A stretch of DNA of 5,093 nt from assembly GCA_025450555.1 (NCBI GenBank), contig JANWHF010000313.1, positions 1-5,093 on the forward strand, written 5' to 3'. Both the position numbers and the translations under genes were made by a program. The DNA comes from Tepidisphaeraceae bacterium (GTDB taxonomy: Bacteria > Planctomycetota > Phycisphaerae > Tepidisphaerales > Tepidisphaeraceae). Below the pieces are notes generated by a model that saw only the letters and a program-made list of their open reading frames with translations, searched no databases and was not told the origin of the DNA. Shown here in pieces: positions 1-5,093 of the stretch; the first letter of the stretch is position 1; each line of letters starts with the position of its first letter.

Positions 1-1076
1 CCGAAAGCCACGAGATATCTTGCCTGCACGCGTGAAACCAGAAATCCAACCAGCGGCATCAGCAGCATGACGAAGAATCCGCCCGGCGTGAGTACCAGGC
101 CGGCGAGCGTCGCCGTGTATCCCAATAACTCCTGCACAAAGAGCGGCAGCAGGACCGTGCTGCCAAACAACACGATCCCGAGCATGAACATCGTGAAGTT
201 GGCAATGAGCAACGTCCGGCGCTTCAGTAATTTCAGCTCAACCACCGGATCGGCAGAGAACCACTCGGCCAAAGATCCGAAAATCAACGAGCCGGCGGCG
301 ACGATCGAAAGAATCAGGATGAAACGATTGCTGAACCAGTCCAGTTCCTGCCCCTTATCGAGCACGATTTGAAGGCTGCCAAGTCCCAGCGCGATCATCG
401 CAAAGCCAATGAAGTCGGCCTTGATTCCACTTTTCATGCGCTCTTTGCGCTCGCGCACGACATGGGCCGGGTCTTTCACCAGGATGTGCGTCAAAAACAG
501 CGAGAGAATCCCGACCGGCACATTGATGAAAAAGACCCACCGCCACGAGGAATTATCGGTAATCCAGCCGCCGAGCGTCGGTCCAACCGCCGGCGCGACG
601 ACCACCGCGACGCCGTACAGCGCGAAGGCCATTCCGCGCTTCGCCGGAGGAAACGTATCGGCGAGAATCGCCTGCTCGCTGGGCGCGAGCCCGCCACCAC
701 CCAGTCCCTGAAGGATGCGGAAAAAAACCAGCATTCCCAGGCTCGGCGCGATGCCGCACAGAAACGAGCTGACGGCAAAGAGGGCCACGCAAGTCATGTA
801 AAATCGCTTGCGTCCAAATACGGTTGCCAGCCAACCGCTCGCGGGAAGGATGATCGCATTGCTGACCAGGTAGCTGGTGAGCACCCACGTCGCTTCGTTG
901 GTGCTGGCCGACAACCCGCCGGCAATGTGCGGCAGCGCGACGTTGGCAATTGACGTGTCCAGCACCTCCATGAAAGTCGCCATCGACACGACCAGCGCGA
1001 CGAGCCACGGGTTGACGCCTCGCGTCGCCGAGCTTTCCTCGAGTGGTATGTTCAAGGCCGGTGCAGCCGCGCTCAT
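1..1076 (-). CDS. emrB: EmrB/DHA2-family MFS drug efflux transporter, N-terminal part (gene continues past the left edge)
   Basis: This is an inner-membrane proton-coupled drug exporter of the 14-helix DHA2 family. About 358 codons are visible, with the C-terminus cut off at base 1. Seen in the translation: the DHA2 signature LDTSIANVALP at residues 39-49; MFS motif A, GWLATVFGRKR, at 81-91; RILQGLGGG at 120-128; and motif C, with G155 and GPTLGG at 165-170. LDKGQELDWF at 239-248 and AGLVLTPGG at 325-333 are also typical of EmrB proteins. About ten hydrophobic segments can be counted, so roughly four helices are missing. The ATG at 1076 overlaps the TGA of the upstream adaptor gene (ATGA) and has AAGGA nine bases before it, so translation is probably coupled. 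The family assignment is firm. The substrate cannot be told from sequence. Confidence 0.95.
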   Translation of the reverse strand, partial: MSAAAPALNIPLEESSATRGVNPWLVALVVSMATFMEVLDTSIANVALPHIAGGLSASTNEATWVLTSYLVSNAIILPASGWLATVFGRKRFYMTCVALFAVSSFLCGIAPSLGMLVFFRILQGLGGGGLAPSEQAILADTFPPAKRGMAFALYGVAVVVAPAVGPTLGGWITDNSSWRWVFFINVPVGILSLFLTHILVKDPAHVVRERKERMKSGIKADFIGFAMIALGLGSLQIVLDKGQELDWFSNRFILILSIVAAGSLIFGSLAEWFSADPVVELKLLKRRTLLIANFTMFMLGIVLFGSTVLLPLFVQELLGYTATLAGLVLTPGGFFVMLLMPLVGFLVSRVQARYLVAF

Positions 1077-2302
1077 TGCTGCTGGTCCTTGTCGTGAATG
1101 TAAATCGTGGGAACGACCGACATACCCGGCCCCAGCAAGTATTGCGAATCGCTCAGTGCAGATTGATCGAAGACAATTTTGACCGGTACGCGCTGCACGA
1201 TCTTCACATAGTTGCCCGTTGCATTCTCAGGCGGAAGAAGGCTGAAGGCGGCGCCGCTGCCGCTTTGGATGCTGTCCACTTTGCCATTGAGCGTGGCTCC
1301 GTAGGCATCGACCCTGATCGTCACGCGCTGCCCGGGATGAATCTCCTTCAGCTCTGTTTCCTTGTAATTGGCGATGACGTAAACATCGCGTGGCACAATC
1401 GCCATCAGCGCCTGGCCGCCGGCTTGCACCCAGTCGCCAACAGAGACATTGAGATTCGCGATGCGGCCATCCTGATCTGCGTGAACGACCGTGTACTGAA
1501 GCTGTGTCTTGGCCTGATTGACGGCAACTTGCGCCCGCGTCACCTGATCGCCCGCCGTCGCGACCTGCGCCTGGGAAAGTGTGACCTGAGCTTCAGCGGC
1601 TGTCTGTTTCTGCTGAGCCGATTCGAGATTGGCACGCGTCGATCGGGCGGCTGCAAGCGCAGCGTCCAATTGCTGCTGTGAGACGGCGCGCCGGTCGGCG
1701 GATTGGTATCGCTTCAAATCTTCATTGGCCTGCGTGGCGTTCGCCTGTGCCGCGGTGACATCGGCTTTCGCCTGTGCGACCTGCGCTTCACTCACTCCCA
1801 CCTGCTTTTGCGCCTGGATCACCTGATTTTTTGCCGAAGCGAGCTGCGAATTGGCTGATTCGAGTGCCTGCTGCAAATCGACTGGATCGAGCCGGACAAG
1901 GACCTGCCCGGCTTTGACCTGCTGGTTGTCGGTCACCAGAACTTCCAGCACATGTCCCGCGACGCGCGGCGCGACATTCGTAACGTGCGCTTCGATGAAT
2001 GCATCGTCGGTGGAAAGTTTCCCCTTCGCATGTAAATACCAGAGCACGCCAACGACCGCGATCACGATGACAACCATGCCCACTACCGCCCAGAACCATG
2101 GTCGCTTGTACAACGGCGGCTTCTCTTCCTCCTGCTTCTTCTGCGGATCGTCGGGTTTCTGCTCCGGTTTTGTGGGCTCGCCGCGCCCAAATGATTCGGG
2201 AGGCGCAGGAACATCGGCCCGGCTTGGCACGACGCGCGTTTCTACGACTTGGTCTTCAGGAGGATGCCCATTGCCAGGGCGCTGCGGCGGAACTCGACTC
2301 AT
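1073..2302 (-). CDS. emrA: HlyD/EmrA-family periplasmic adaptor (membrane fusion) subunit of the efflux pump
   Basis: This protein links the inner-membrane EmrB transporter to an outer-membrane TolC-like channel. Counting from the ATG at 2302 (409 residues), it has a proline- and charge-rich cytoplasmic N-terminus (about 1-66), one membrane helix (about 69-89), the first half of a lipoyl-like domain (about 108-143), a long Ala/Gln-rich alpha-helical hairpin (about 144-270), the second lipoyl half (about 271-303), and a beta-barrel. The stretch FSLLPPENATGNYVKIVQR at about 353-371 is strongly characteristic of EmrA. The start at 2302 is preferred because GAAGG lies eight bases upstream. An in-frame ATG at 2329 would add nine residues but has no ribosome-binding site. 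The stop overlaps the emrB start. The N-terminal tail is longer than I would expect for E. coli EmrA. No adjacent TolC or TetR/MarR-type regulator gene is visible. Confidence 0.95.
   Translation of the reverse strand: MSRVPPQRPGNGHPPEDQVVETRVVPSRADVPAPPESFGRGEPTKPEQKPDDPQKKQEEEKPPLYKRPWFWAVVGMVVIVIAVVGVLWYLHAKGKLSTDDAFIEAHVTNVAPRVAGHVLEVLVTDNQQVKAGQVLVRLDPVDLQQALESANSQLASAKNQVIQAQKQVGVSEAQVAQAKADVTAAQANATQANEDLKRYQSADRRAVSQQQLDAALAAARSTRANLESAQQKQTAAEAQVTLSQAQVATAGDQVTRAQVAVNQAKTQLQYTVVHADQDGRIANLNVSVGDWVQAGGQALMAIVPRDVYVIANYKETELKEIHPGQRVTIRVDAYGATLNGKVDSIQSGSGAAFSLLPPENATGNYVKIVQRVPVKIVFDQSALSDSQYLLGPGMSVVPTIYIHDKDQQQ
1086..1090 (-). promoter_or_regulatory. Ribosome-binding site of emrB inside the end of emrA
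   Basis: On the minus strand this reads AAGGA, nine bases before the emrB ATG at 1076. It lies within the last codons of emrA. With the ATGA overlap, this suggests ribosomes reinitiate on emrB and make the two pump subunits in linked amounts. Confidence 0.6.
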
Positions 2303-2310
2303 AGGCTTAA

Positions 2311-2315
2311 CCTTC
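2311..2315 (-). promoter_or_regulatory. Ribosome-binding site deciding the emrA start
   Basis: On the minus strand this reads GAAGG, ending eight bases before the ATG at 2302. The alternative in-frame ATG at 2329 has no purine-rich site at a usable distance, so this element favours the shorter 409-residue protein. Confidence 0.65.
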
Positions 2316-2331
2316 GCATGCCAATGCATGC
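2316..2331. repeat. Paired GCATGC palindromes just upstream of emrA
   Basis: Two copies of the self-complementary hexamer GCATGC lie at 2316-2321 and 2326-2331, separated by CAAT and spaced exactly ten bases centre to centre, about one DNA helical turn. They sit between the emrA ribosome-binding site and the gap upstream. They could be an operator for a dimeric repressor, or form a six-base-pair hairpin with a four-base loop in the mRNA leader. Function is inferred from position only. Confidence 0.4.
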
Positions 2332-2461
2332 AGTCAGGCAGAGCCTAGGGAGACAAATTGCCGGTTTTCCACTAAGGAAATGGCCGCTGAGCTATTTTCA
2401 CAAATGCAACGGCTAATCTTTTGAGGAAAAATTCGGAAGCCGGAATTGCGATCGGGCACGA

Positions 2462-2872
2462 TCAGGATGCCGCGCGCATCGCGGCCTGGTCGTCAATCAA
2501 GCCGGTGACGACGCGAAGCACGTCGCTGACGCTGAATGGCTTGCTGAGCATCGCGCGGATGTTGGTGTTGCCCAGCGGCTGCTCGAGGACCTGGGCGTCG
2601 TAAGCCGTCAGAAGCACGACGGGAATGCTGCTGGTTTGCGCGTCCTGCTGGAGCATTCGGCAAAGGTCCATCCCGTCGAGGCGGGGCATGCGGTAATCGG
2701 CAATCAGCACGTCGGGCTTATGCTCGCGCGCCAAAGCGAGTGCTTCTTCGCCGTCCTCGGCAACCCAGACTTGAAACCCGGCTTTTTCGAGCTTCGCCGA
2801 GACGATCCGGCGCACGTGAGGCTGATCGTCGGCAATGACCACTCGGCGCGAAATCGGGTTTACAGACTGCAT
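2462..2872 (-). CDS. Stand-alone CheY-like response regulator (receiver domain only)
   Basis: This 136-residue cytoplasmic protein consists of one phosphoacceptor receiver domain. The expected residues are all present: the acidic pair D15/D16 for Mg2+ binding, the phosphorylated aspartate D59 in ADYRMPRLDG, the switch threonine T89 in VVLLTA, and the conserved lysine K111 followed by P112 (SKPF). Nothing follows the receiver except a short Ala-rich tail, so there is no DNA-binding, enzymatic or c-di-GMP output domain. The ATG at 2872 is supported by GGAG eight bases upstream. No histidine kinase is nearby. It lies 208 bases after sorB and about 160 bases before emrA, on the same strand, so it could be transcribed with either or on its own. 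It probably acts by protein-protein contact or as a phosphorelay intermediate; its partner is unknown. Confidence 0.93.
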   Translation of the reverse strand: MQSVNPISRRVVIADDQPHVRRIVSAKLEKAGFQVWVAEDGEEALALAREHKPDVLIADYRMPRLDGMDLCRMLQQDAQTSSIPVVLLTAYDAQVLEQPLGNTNIRAMLSKPFSVSDVLRVVTGLIDDQAAMRAAS

Positions 2873-2902
2873 GCACGCAACTCCATGAGTACAAAAATCC
2901 CC

Positions 2903-2915
2903 CCAATCCTATTGG
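2903..2915. repeat. Short inverted repeat upstream of the response regulator
   Basis: CCAAT and ATTGG form perfect five-base arms around CCT. The repeat is centred about 37 bases before the response-regulator ATG and just upstream of its ribosome-binding site at 2881-2884. It may be an operator half-site pair or a weak leader hairpin. Arms of five bases occur by chance fairly often, so confidence is low. Confidence 0.25.
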
Positions 2916-3012
2916 AACCCATCGGCAATTCCGGAGCAGTCGTTAAGTCTTGGAGCAACCCTTTATTTGGTTTTGTCCATCTAAAAAGAGGGTGCGAGAA
3001 ACCGCAACGCCT

Positions 3013-3034
3013 GGCGCGATTGCGCCGACGGCGC
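3013..3034. repeat. Two overlapping GC-rich hairpins sharing one arm, downstream of sorB
   Basis: GGCGC at 3013-3017 pairs with GCGCC at 3022-3026 around the loop GATT. The same GCGCC arm also pairs with GGCGC at 3030-3034, within the near-palindrome GCGCCG-A-CGGCGC. The two hairpins therefore exclude each other. They begin about 47 bases after the sorB stop in the direction of transcription. No U-run follows directly; a T-rich CTCTTTTTAG appears only some 20 bases later on the minus strand. They could protect the sorAB mRNA 3' end, weaken readthrough into the response regulator, or do nothing. Confidence 0.35.
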
Positions 3035-3080
3035 GGCAGTTGGAATTATCGGTCACTCAGTTTGCCAATGAGCTGCGAAG

Positions 3081-3464
3081 TTATTTGACCGTCGCCTGCT
3101 GCTCGTTGATGCCGCGAATGGAGACCAGGTAATCGACGATCGCACCGGTCTGCGCGGCCGGCACGGGAGCCCCATAATTGGCAACCATCTTCTGCACTTC
3201 ATTCGTCCATGCCGTGCGCGAAAAGCGGGGCTGCATGGTGACATAGCGTGCCGAATGACAAATGGTGCAGCTCGCCTGGTAGGCGGTTTTCCCCGGACCA
3301 TCGGGCAATACGGGATCCATCACGGGAAGCGTGATGCTCTTGGACTGGAACGCCGGCTCCGATGCCGGCTGCGTTGCGGGCTGAGCGGACGTGATTGACA
3401 CCGTTGCAGCACCAAGCCCCAACAGTGCGCCGGCAAGAATCATGATTTGTTTTTTTGGCTGCAT
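3081..3464 (-). CDS. sorB: Mono-haem cytochrome c subunit of sulfite dehydrogenase (SorB-like)
   Basis: This 127-residue exported c-type cytochrome would accept electrons from the molybdenum subunit and pass them on to the respiratory chain. Seen: a Lys-containing N-terminus and hydrophobic segment (about 1-27, likely cut after TSA or SAQ) forming a Sec signal peptide; a Pro/Ala/Thr/Ser-rich linker (about 28-40); one haem-binding CTICH motif (C66, C69, H70); and KMVANYGAPVP at about 92-102, a pattern typical of SorB-like cytochromes. M93 is the likeliest sixth haem ligand, since M77 lies very close to the haem motif and there is no later methionine. The ATG at 3464 follows the sorA stop by six bases, with a weak GGA inside the sorA end, so translation is probably coupled to sorA. 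The cytochrome assignment is firm; the SorB role rests mainly on the neighbouring gene. Confidence 0.9.
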   Translation of the reverse strand: MQPKKQIMILAGALLGLGAATVSITSAQPATQPASEPAFQSKSITLPVMDPVLPDGPGKTAYQASCTICHSARYVTMQPRFSRTAWTNEVQKMVANYGAPVPAAQTGAIVDYLVSIRGINEQQATVK

Positions 3465-3470
3465 GGTTGT

Positions 3471-4733
3471 TTATCCGACAGTGACGCTGAGCTGTTCGAT
3501 GACGTTGCGGGCGTAGCCCGAGCGGTTCCATTGCGAGGTTTGCTGAGTTTCGCCGGTGTTGCTGGTGGCGCGGACCATCAGCTTGTAGGTGCCGCTCGAT
3601 TTGGGCGTCCATCCGAATCGCCAGCGCCGCCAGGAATATTTGCCCAGGTCGCCGTCGAGGTTGGCGGCGTACCAGTTCGTGCCGCCGTCAGCCGAGACTT
3701 CGACCATTTTGATTCCCGAGCCGCCATCGAAAGCCAGTCCTTCGACCGGATATTCCTTGCCGGCGAAAATGTGCTCTTCCGGCCCCGGGCGCACAAACAA
3801 CGACCGCACCAGCATGCGCGAAATCGGCACCGTGTCTTTATCAAGTGCCGTCGGCGATTCATTGATCTGCGGGTTATTGGGGACGTGATAAGCCTTGTCC
3901 ATCCAGAAGTTTTTGAACTTCTCCGGCAGTACCGTGATTTGCGTCAGCGCTTTCACCCAATAAGTTCCAAACCAGCCCGGAACGATGAGCCGAAGCGGGA
4001 AGCCATTGAGCATCGGCAGAGGGGCATCATTCATCTCGTAGGCAACCATTACTTCGCCATCCATCGCATGATCGAACGCAAGGGATTTTGCGAAGCTCGG
4101 TGTGGTCGGCAGCGGCGCATTATCGCGGCCGGCAAAGCCGACATCCACCGCCAAGTCCTTCACCTTGGCCTTCCGAAGCAGATCGCGCAGGCGTACACCG
4201 GTCCACTTGGCGTTGCCCATGGCGCCATTGCCCCATTGGCCGCCGAAGACGCGCGGGCTGAAAAAGCTTCGTGAATTGCCCGAGCATTGATTGACCGCCA
4301 CGATCGAAAAGGGATCAAACTGCTTTCGCAAATCATCGACCGACAGAGTCAGTTCGTTATCGACATGACCGCCAACGTTCAGACGGAACTCGTTGAGATC
4401 GACTTTGGTCGGAATCATCGACAGATGCCAGCGGACGAAGAACGCGTCGTTGGGCGTCAGATCCTGCCGGAAATATTCCAAGGGCGTCTCGAGCTGCGGC
4501 GGGCGATCGGTCAGCAGAATCAGATTGGTCTTTTCCGGAAACTGCGCCATCTGCACGACCGGCTCAGGAGGCGCTGGAGCCGCTGCGCCGACCGCCGGCG
4601 GCGATTTGCTTTCCTTCTTGCAGGCCGGCAGCATCGCGCCGGCGCCGAGCGCAGCAGCCGCTTGCAGAAATATCCTTCGATTCAGCAGCCCGCCACGGTA
4701 CGCCCGCAGCAGCCTTGTCGATATTTCATCCAT
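3471..4733 (-). CDS. sorA: Molybdopterin sulfite dehydrogenase catalytic subunit (SorA/SUOX family), exported by Tat, possible lipoprotein
   Basis: This 420-residue molybdenum-cofactor enzyme most likely oxidises sulfite to sulfate. The N-terminus has a twin-arginine motif NRRIFLQ (18-24), a hydrophobic stretch, and LPAC with C38, a lipobox-like site followed by a Pro/Ala-rich linker (about 45-60). The oxidoreductase domain covers about 75-275 and contains the molybdenum-binding cysteine C150 in NQCSGNSR. A C-terminal immunoglobulin-like dimerisation domain covers about 298-420. R101, H103, C150, R155 and Y282 all fall at a constant offset of 46 from the catalytic residues R55, H57, C104, R109 and Y236 that I recall for Starkeya SorA, which favours true sulfite oxidation. 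There is no haem b5 domain, unlike animal sulfite oxidase; the separate cytochrome gene next door replaces it. The ATG at 4733 has GGA seven bases upstream. Some other enzymes of this family have different substrates, so the substrate is very likely but not proven. Confidence 0.92.
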   Translation of the reverse strand: MDEISTRLLRAYRGGLLNRRIFLQAAAALGAGAMLPACKKESKSPPAVGAAAPAPPEPVVQMAQFPEKTNLILLTDRPPQLETPLEYFRQDLTPNDAFFVRWHLSMIPTKVDLNEFRLNVGGHVDNELTLSVDDLRKQFDPFSIVAVNQCSGNSRSFFSPRVFGGQWGNGAMGNAKWTGVRLRDLLRKAKVKDLAVDVGFAGRDNAPLPTTPSFAKSLAFDHAMDGEVMVAYEMNDAPLPMLNGFPLRLIVPGWFGTYWVKALTQITVLPEKFKNFWMDKAYHVPNNPQINESPTALDKDTVPISRMLVRSLFVRPGPEEHIFAGKEYPVEGLAFDGGSGIKMVEVSADGGTNWYAANLDGDLGKYSWRRWRFGWTPKSSGTYKLMVRATSNTGETQQTSQWNRSGYARNVIEQLSVTVG

Positions 4734-4749
4734 GTCGTTTTCCGCCTTG

Positions 4750-4842
4750 TCAAATCGAGTGGCCGGCCTTCCCGTGCCGGACCTTCACTTGCGTGCCAAG
4801 AACCTTAGCCGCGTTTCGGCCAAAGAGGAACGCGCGTTTCAT
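4750..4842 (-). CDS. Possible 30-residue leader peptide upstream of sorA
   Basis: A short minus-strand reading frame runs from the ATG at 4842 to the TGA ending at 4750, stopping 16 bases before the sorA ATG in a different frame. It is preceded by AAGG with a six-base gap to the ATG, a better ribosome-binding site than that of sorA itself. The predicted peptide starts MKRAFLFGRN and is basic (several Lys, Arg and His), with no signal peptide or known motif. It could be a translated leader coupled to sorA, or a chance frame. Thirty codons is short enough to arise by chance, so this is tentative. Confidence 0.25.
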   Translation of the reverse strand: MKRAFLFGRNAAKVLGTQVKVRHGKAGHSI

Positions 4843-4894
4843 GGTGGGCCTTATAATGCAACGGTCCGAAGTTTCGCACAATAGGGCGCATCAC

Positions 4895-4923
4895 ATGTCA
4901 GGCTCGCGCGCCCCTGCTACAAT
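4895..4923 (+). promoter_or_regulatory. Candidate sigma-70-type promoter facing the tRNA gene
   Basis: ATGTCA at 4895-4900 (four of six matches to the -35 consensus) and TACAAT at 4918-4923 (five of six to the -10 consensus) are separated by exactly 17 bases. Transcription would begin near 4930 and give a 5' leader of about 90 bases before the tRNA, to be removed by RNase P. The match is reasonable but based on general bacterial consensus, which may not fit this organism. Confidence 0.4.
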
Positions 4924-5019
4924 TCACACGCGGATGCGAGGGCAGTAGACAACCCGGCAGAATTGAATTAGCTTTGATTCAGATTTGCATCGCTCTGATT
5001 TGCTTTCAGCGATGCCCTC

Positions 5020-5093
5020 GTTCCCGTAGCTCAATTGGATAGAGCGTCGGCCTCCGGAGCCGAAGGTTATAGGTTCGAGCCCTATCGGGAACG
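5020..5093 (+). tRNA. tRNA-Arg with anticodon CCG (reads CGG)
   Basis: A complete cloverleaf folds with no mismatches. The acceptor stem is GTTCCCG (5020-5026) with CGGGAAC (5086-5092). The D stem is GCTC with GAGC. The anticodon stem TCGGC/GCCGA encloses the loop CTCCGGA, with CCG at 5054-5056. The T stem ATAGG/CCTAT encloses TTCGAGC. The discriminator base is G5093, the last base of the window, so whether CCA is encoded cannot be seen. The gene is divergent from sorA. G follows the anticodon, as usual for tRNAs reading CNN codons. Confidence 0.96.

Larger units (their letters stand above)
4734..5019. other. Divergent intergenic region between sorA and the tRNA gene
   Basis: This 286-base stretch must hold the promoter for sorAB on the minus strand and probably that of the tRNA on the plus strand. 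Apart from the tentative 30-codon frame and the candidate tRNA promoter, I see no riboswitch, RNA gene, long repeat or conserved coding frame. On the minus strand the best sorA promoter candidate is weak (TTGTGC at 4881-4876, 17-base spacer, CATTAT at 4858-4853). Confidence 0.5.

Noticed and set aside
369..953. Long plus-strand open frame with a basic, Arg-rich product
   Set aside because: It lies wholly antisense to the emrB gene, whose minus-strand translation matches a known family throughout. The composition is what a GC-rich shadow frame gives.
1043..1681. Plus-strand open frame of about 212 codons
   Set aside because: It is antisense to emrA, whose domains and family motifs are clear. 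The product shows no recognisable motif.
2972..3006. Minus-strand TTGCGG, 17 bases, TTAGAT as promoter of the response regulator
   Set aside because: Each box has only about three of six matches, which is expected by chance in a stretch of this length.
2960..3034. Rho-independent terminator after sorB
   Set aside because: The GC hairpins are not followed directly by a T-run on the minus strand. The nearest T-rich stretch is about 20 bases further on.
3447..4274. Plus-strand open frame of about 275 codons
   Set aside because: It is antisense to sorA and the start of sorB, both firmly identified. The product is a low-quality shadow translation.
4287..4808. Plus-strand open frame of about 173 codons
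   Set aside because: It is antisense to the N-terminal half of sorA and its upstream region, with no motif of its own.
4852..4857. Perfect TATAAT on the plus strand
   Set aside because: No -35-like sequence lies 15-19 bases upstream, and it is about 160 bases from the tRNA. The 4895-4923 pair is a better candidate.
4853..4881. Minus-strand TTGTGC, 17 bases, CATTAT as sorA promoter
   Set aside because: It has only three and four consensus matches. It would also place the transcription start almost on the ATG of the possible leader frame. Kept as a note, not called.
4924..5093. tRNA-associated integration site or mobile element
   Set aside because: The tRNA sits at the window edge, and its 3' end is not repeated elsewhere in the window. 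No integrase or transposase is visible.

Overview
The window is a GC-rich bacterial segment holding five protein genes, all read on the minus strand, and one tRNA gene on the plus strand at the right edge. In order of minus-strand transcription (right to left) it contains three modules. The first is a two-gene sulfite dehydrogenase: a molybdenum catalytic subunit and a mono-haem cytochrome c. The second is a stand-alone CheY-like response regulator. The third is an EmrAB-type drug efflux pair: an HlyD/EmrA periplasmic adaptor and an EmrB/DHA2 major facilitator transporter. The transporter runs off the left edge, so about 358 N-terminal residues are visible.

Layout: 1-1076 emrB-like (partial); 1073-2302 emrA-like, overlapping emrB by an ATGA start/stop overlap; 2303-2461 a short gap with repeats built on GCATGC; 2462-2872 receiver-only response regulator; 2873-3080 a gap with a small inverted repeat and two overlapping GC hairpins; 3081-3464 sorB-like cytochrome; 3471-4733 sorA-like molybdoenzyme, only 6 bases from sorB; 4734-5019 a divergent intergenic region with a possible 30-codon leader ORF and a plausible plus-strand promoter; 5020-5093 tRNA-Arg(CCG).

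How the genes work: SorA and SorB would be exported and oxidise sulfite to sulfate outside the cytoplasmic membrane, passing electrons from the molybdenum centre to the haem c and on to the respiratory chain. SorA carries both a twin-arginine motif and a lipobox-like LPAC, so it may be membrane-tethered rather than free in the periplasm. EmrA and EmrB would form a proton-driven efflux pump, and EmrA implies a TolC-like outer-membrane partner, which is not in the window. The response regulator has no output domain and no kinase beside it; a link to either neighbour is only positional.

Organism: a Gram-negative-type (two-membrane) aerobic or facultatively respiring bacterium. The proline/alanine/threonine-rich ATQPA-like linker in the cytochrome and the overall protein style loosely suggest Planctomycetota or Acidobacteriota, but the sequence alone does not decide this. 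I see no mobile element, CRISPR array or clear sign of recent transfer. The region looks like ordinary chromosomal gene content, and I found no convincing undescribed system.
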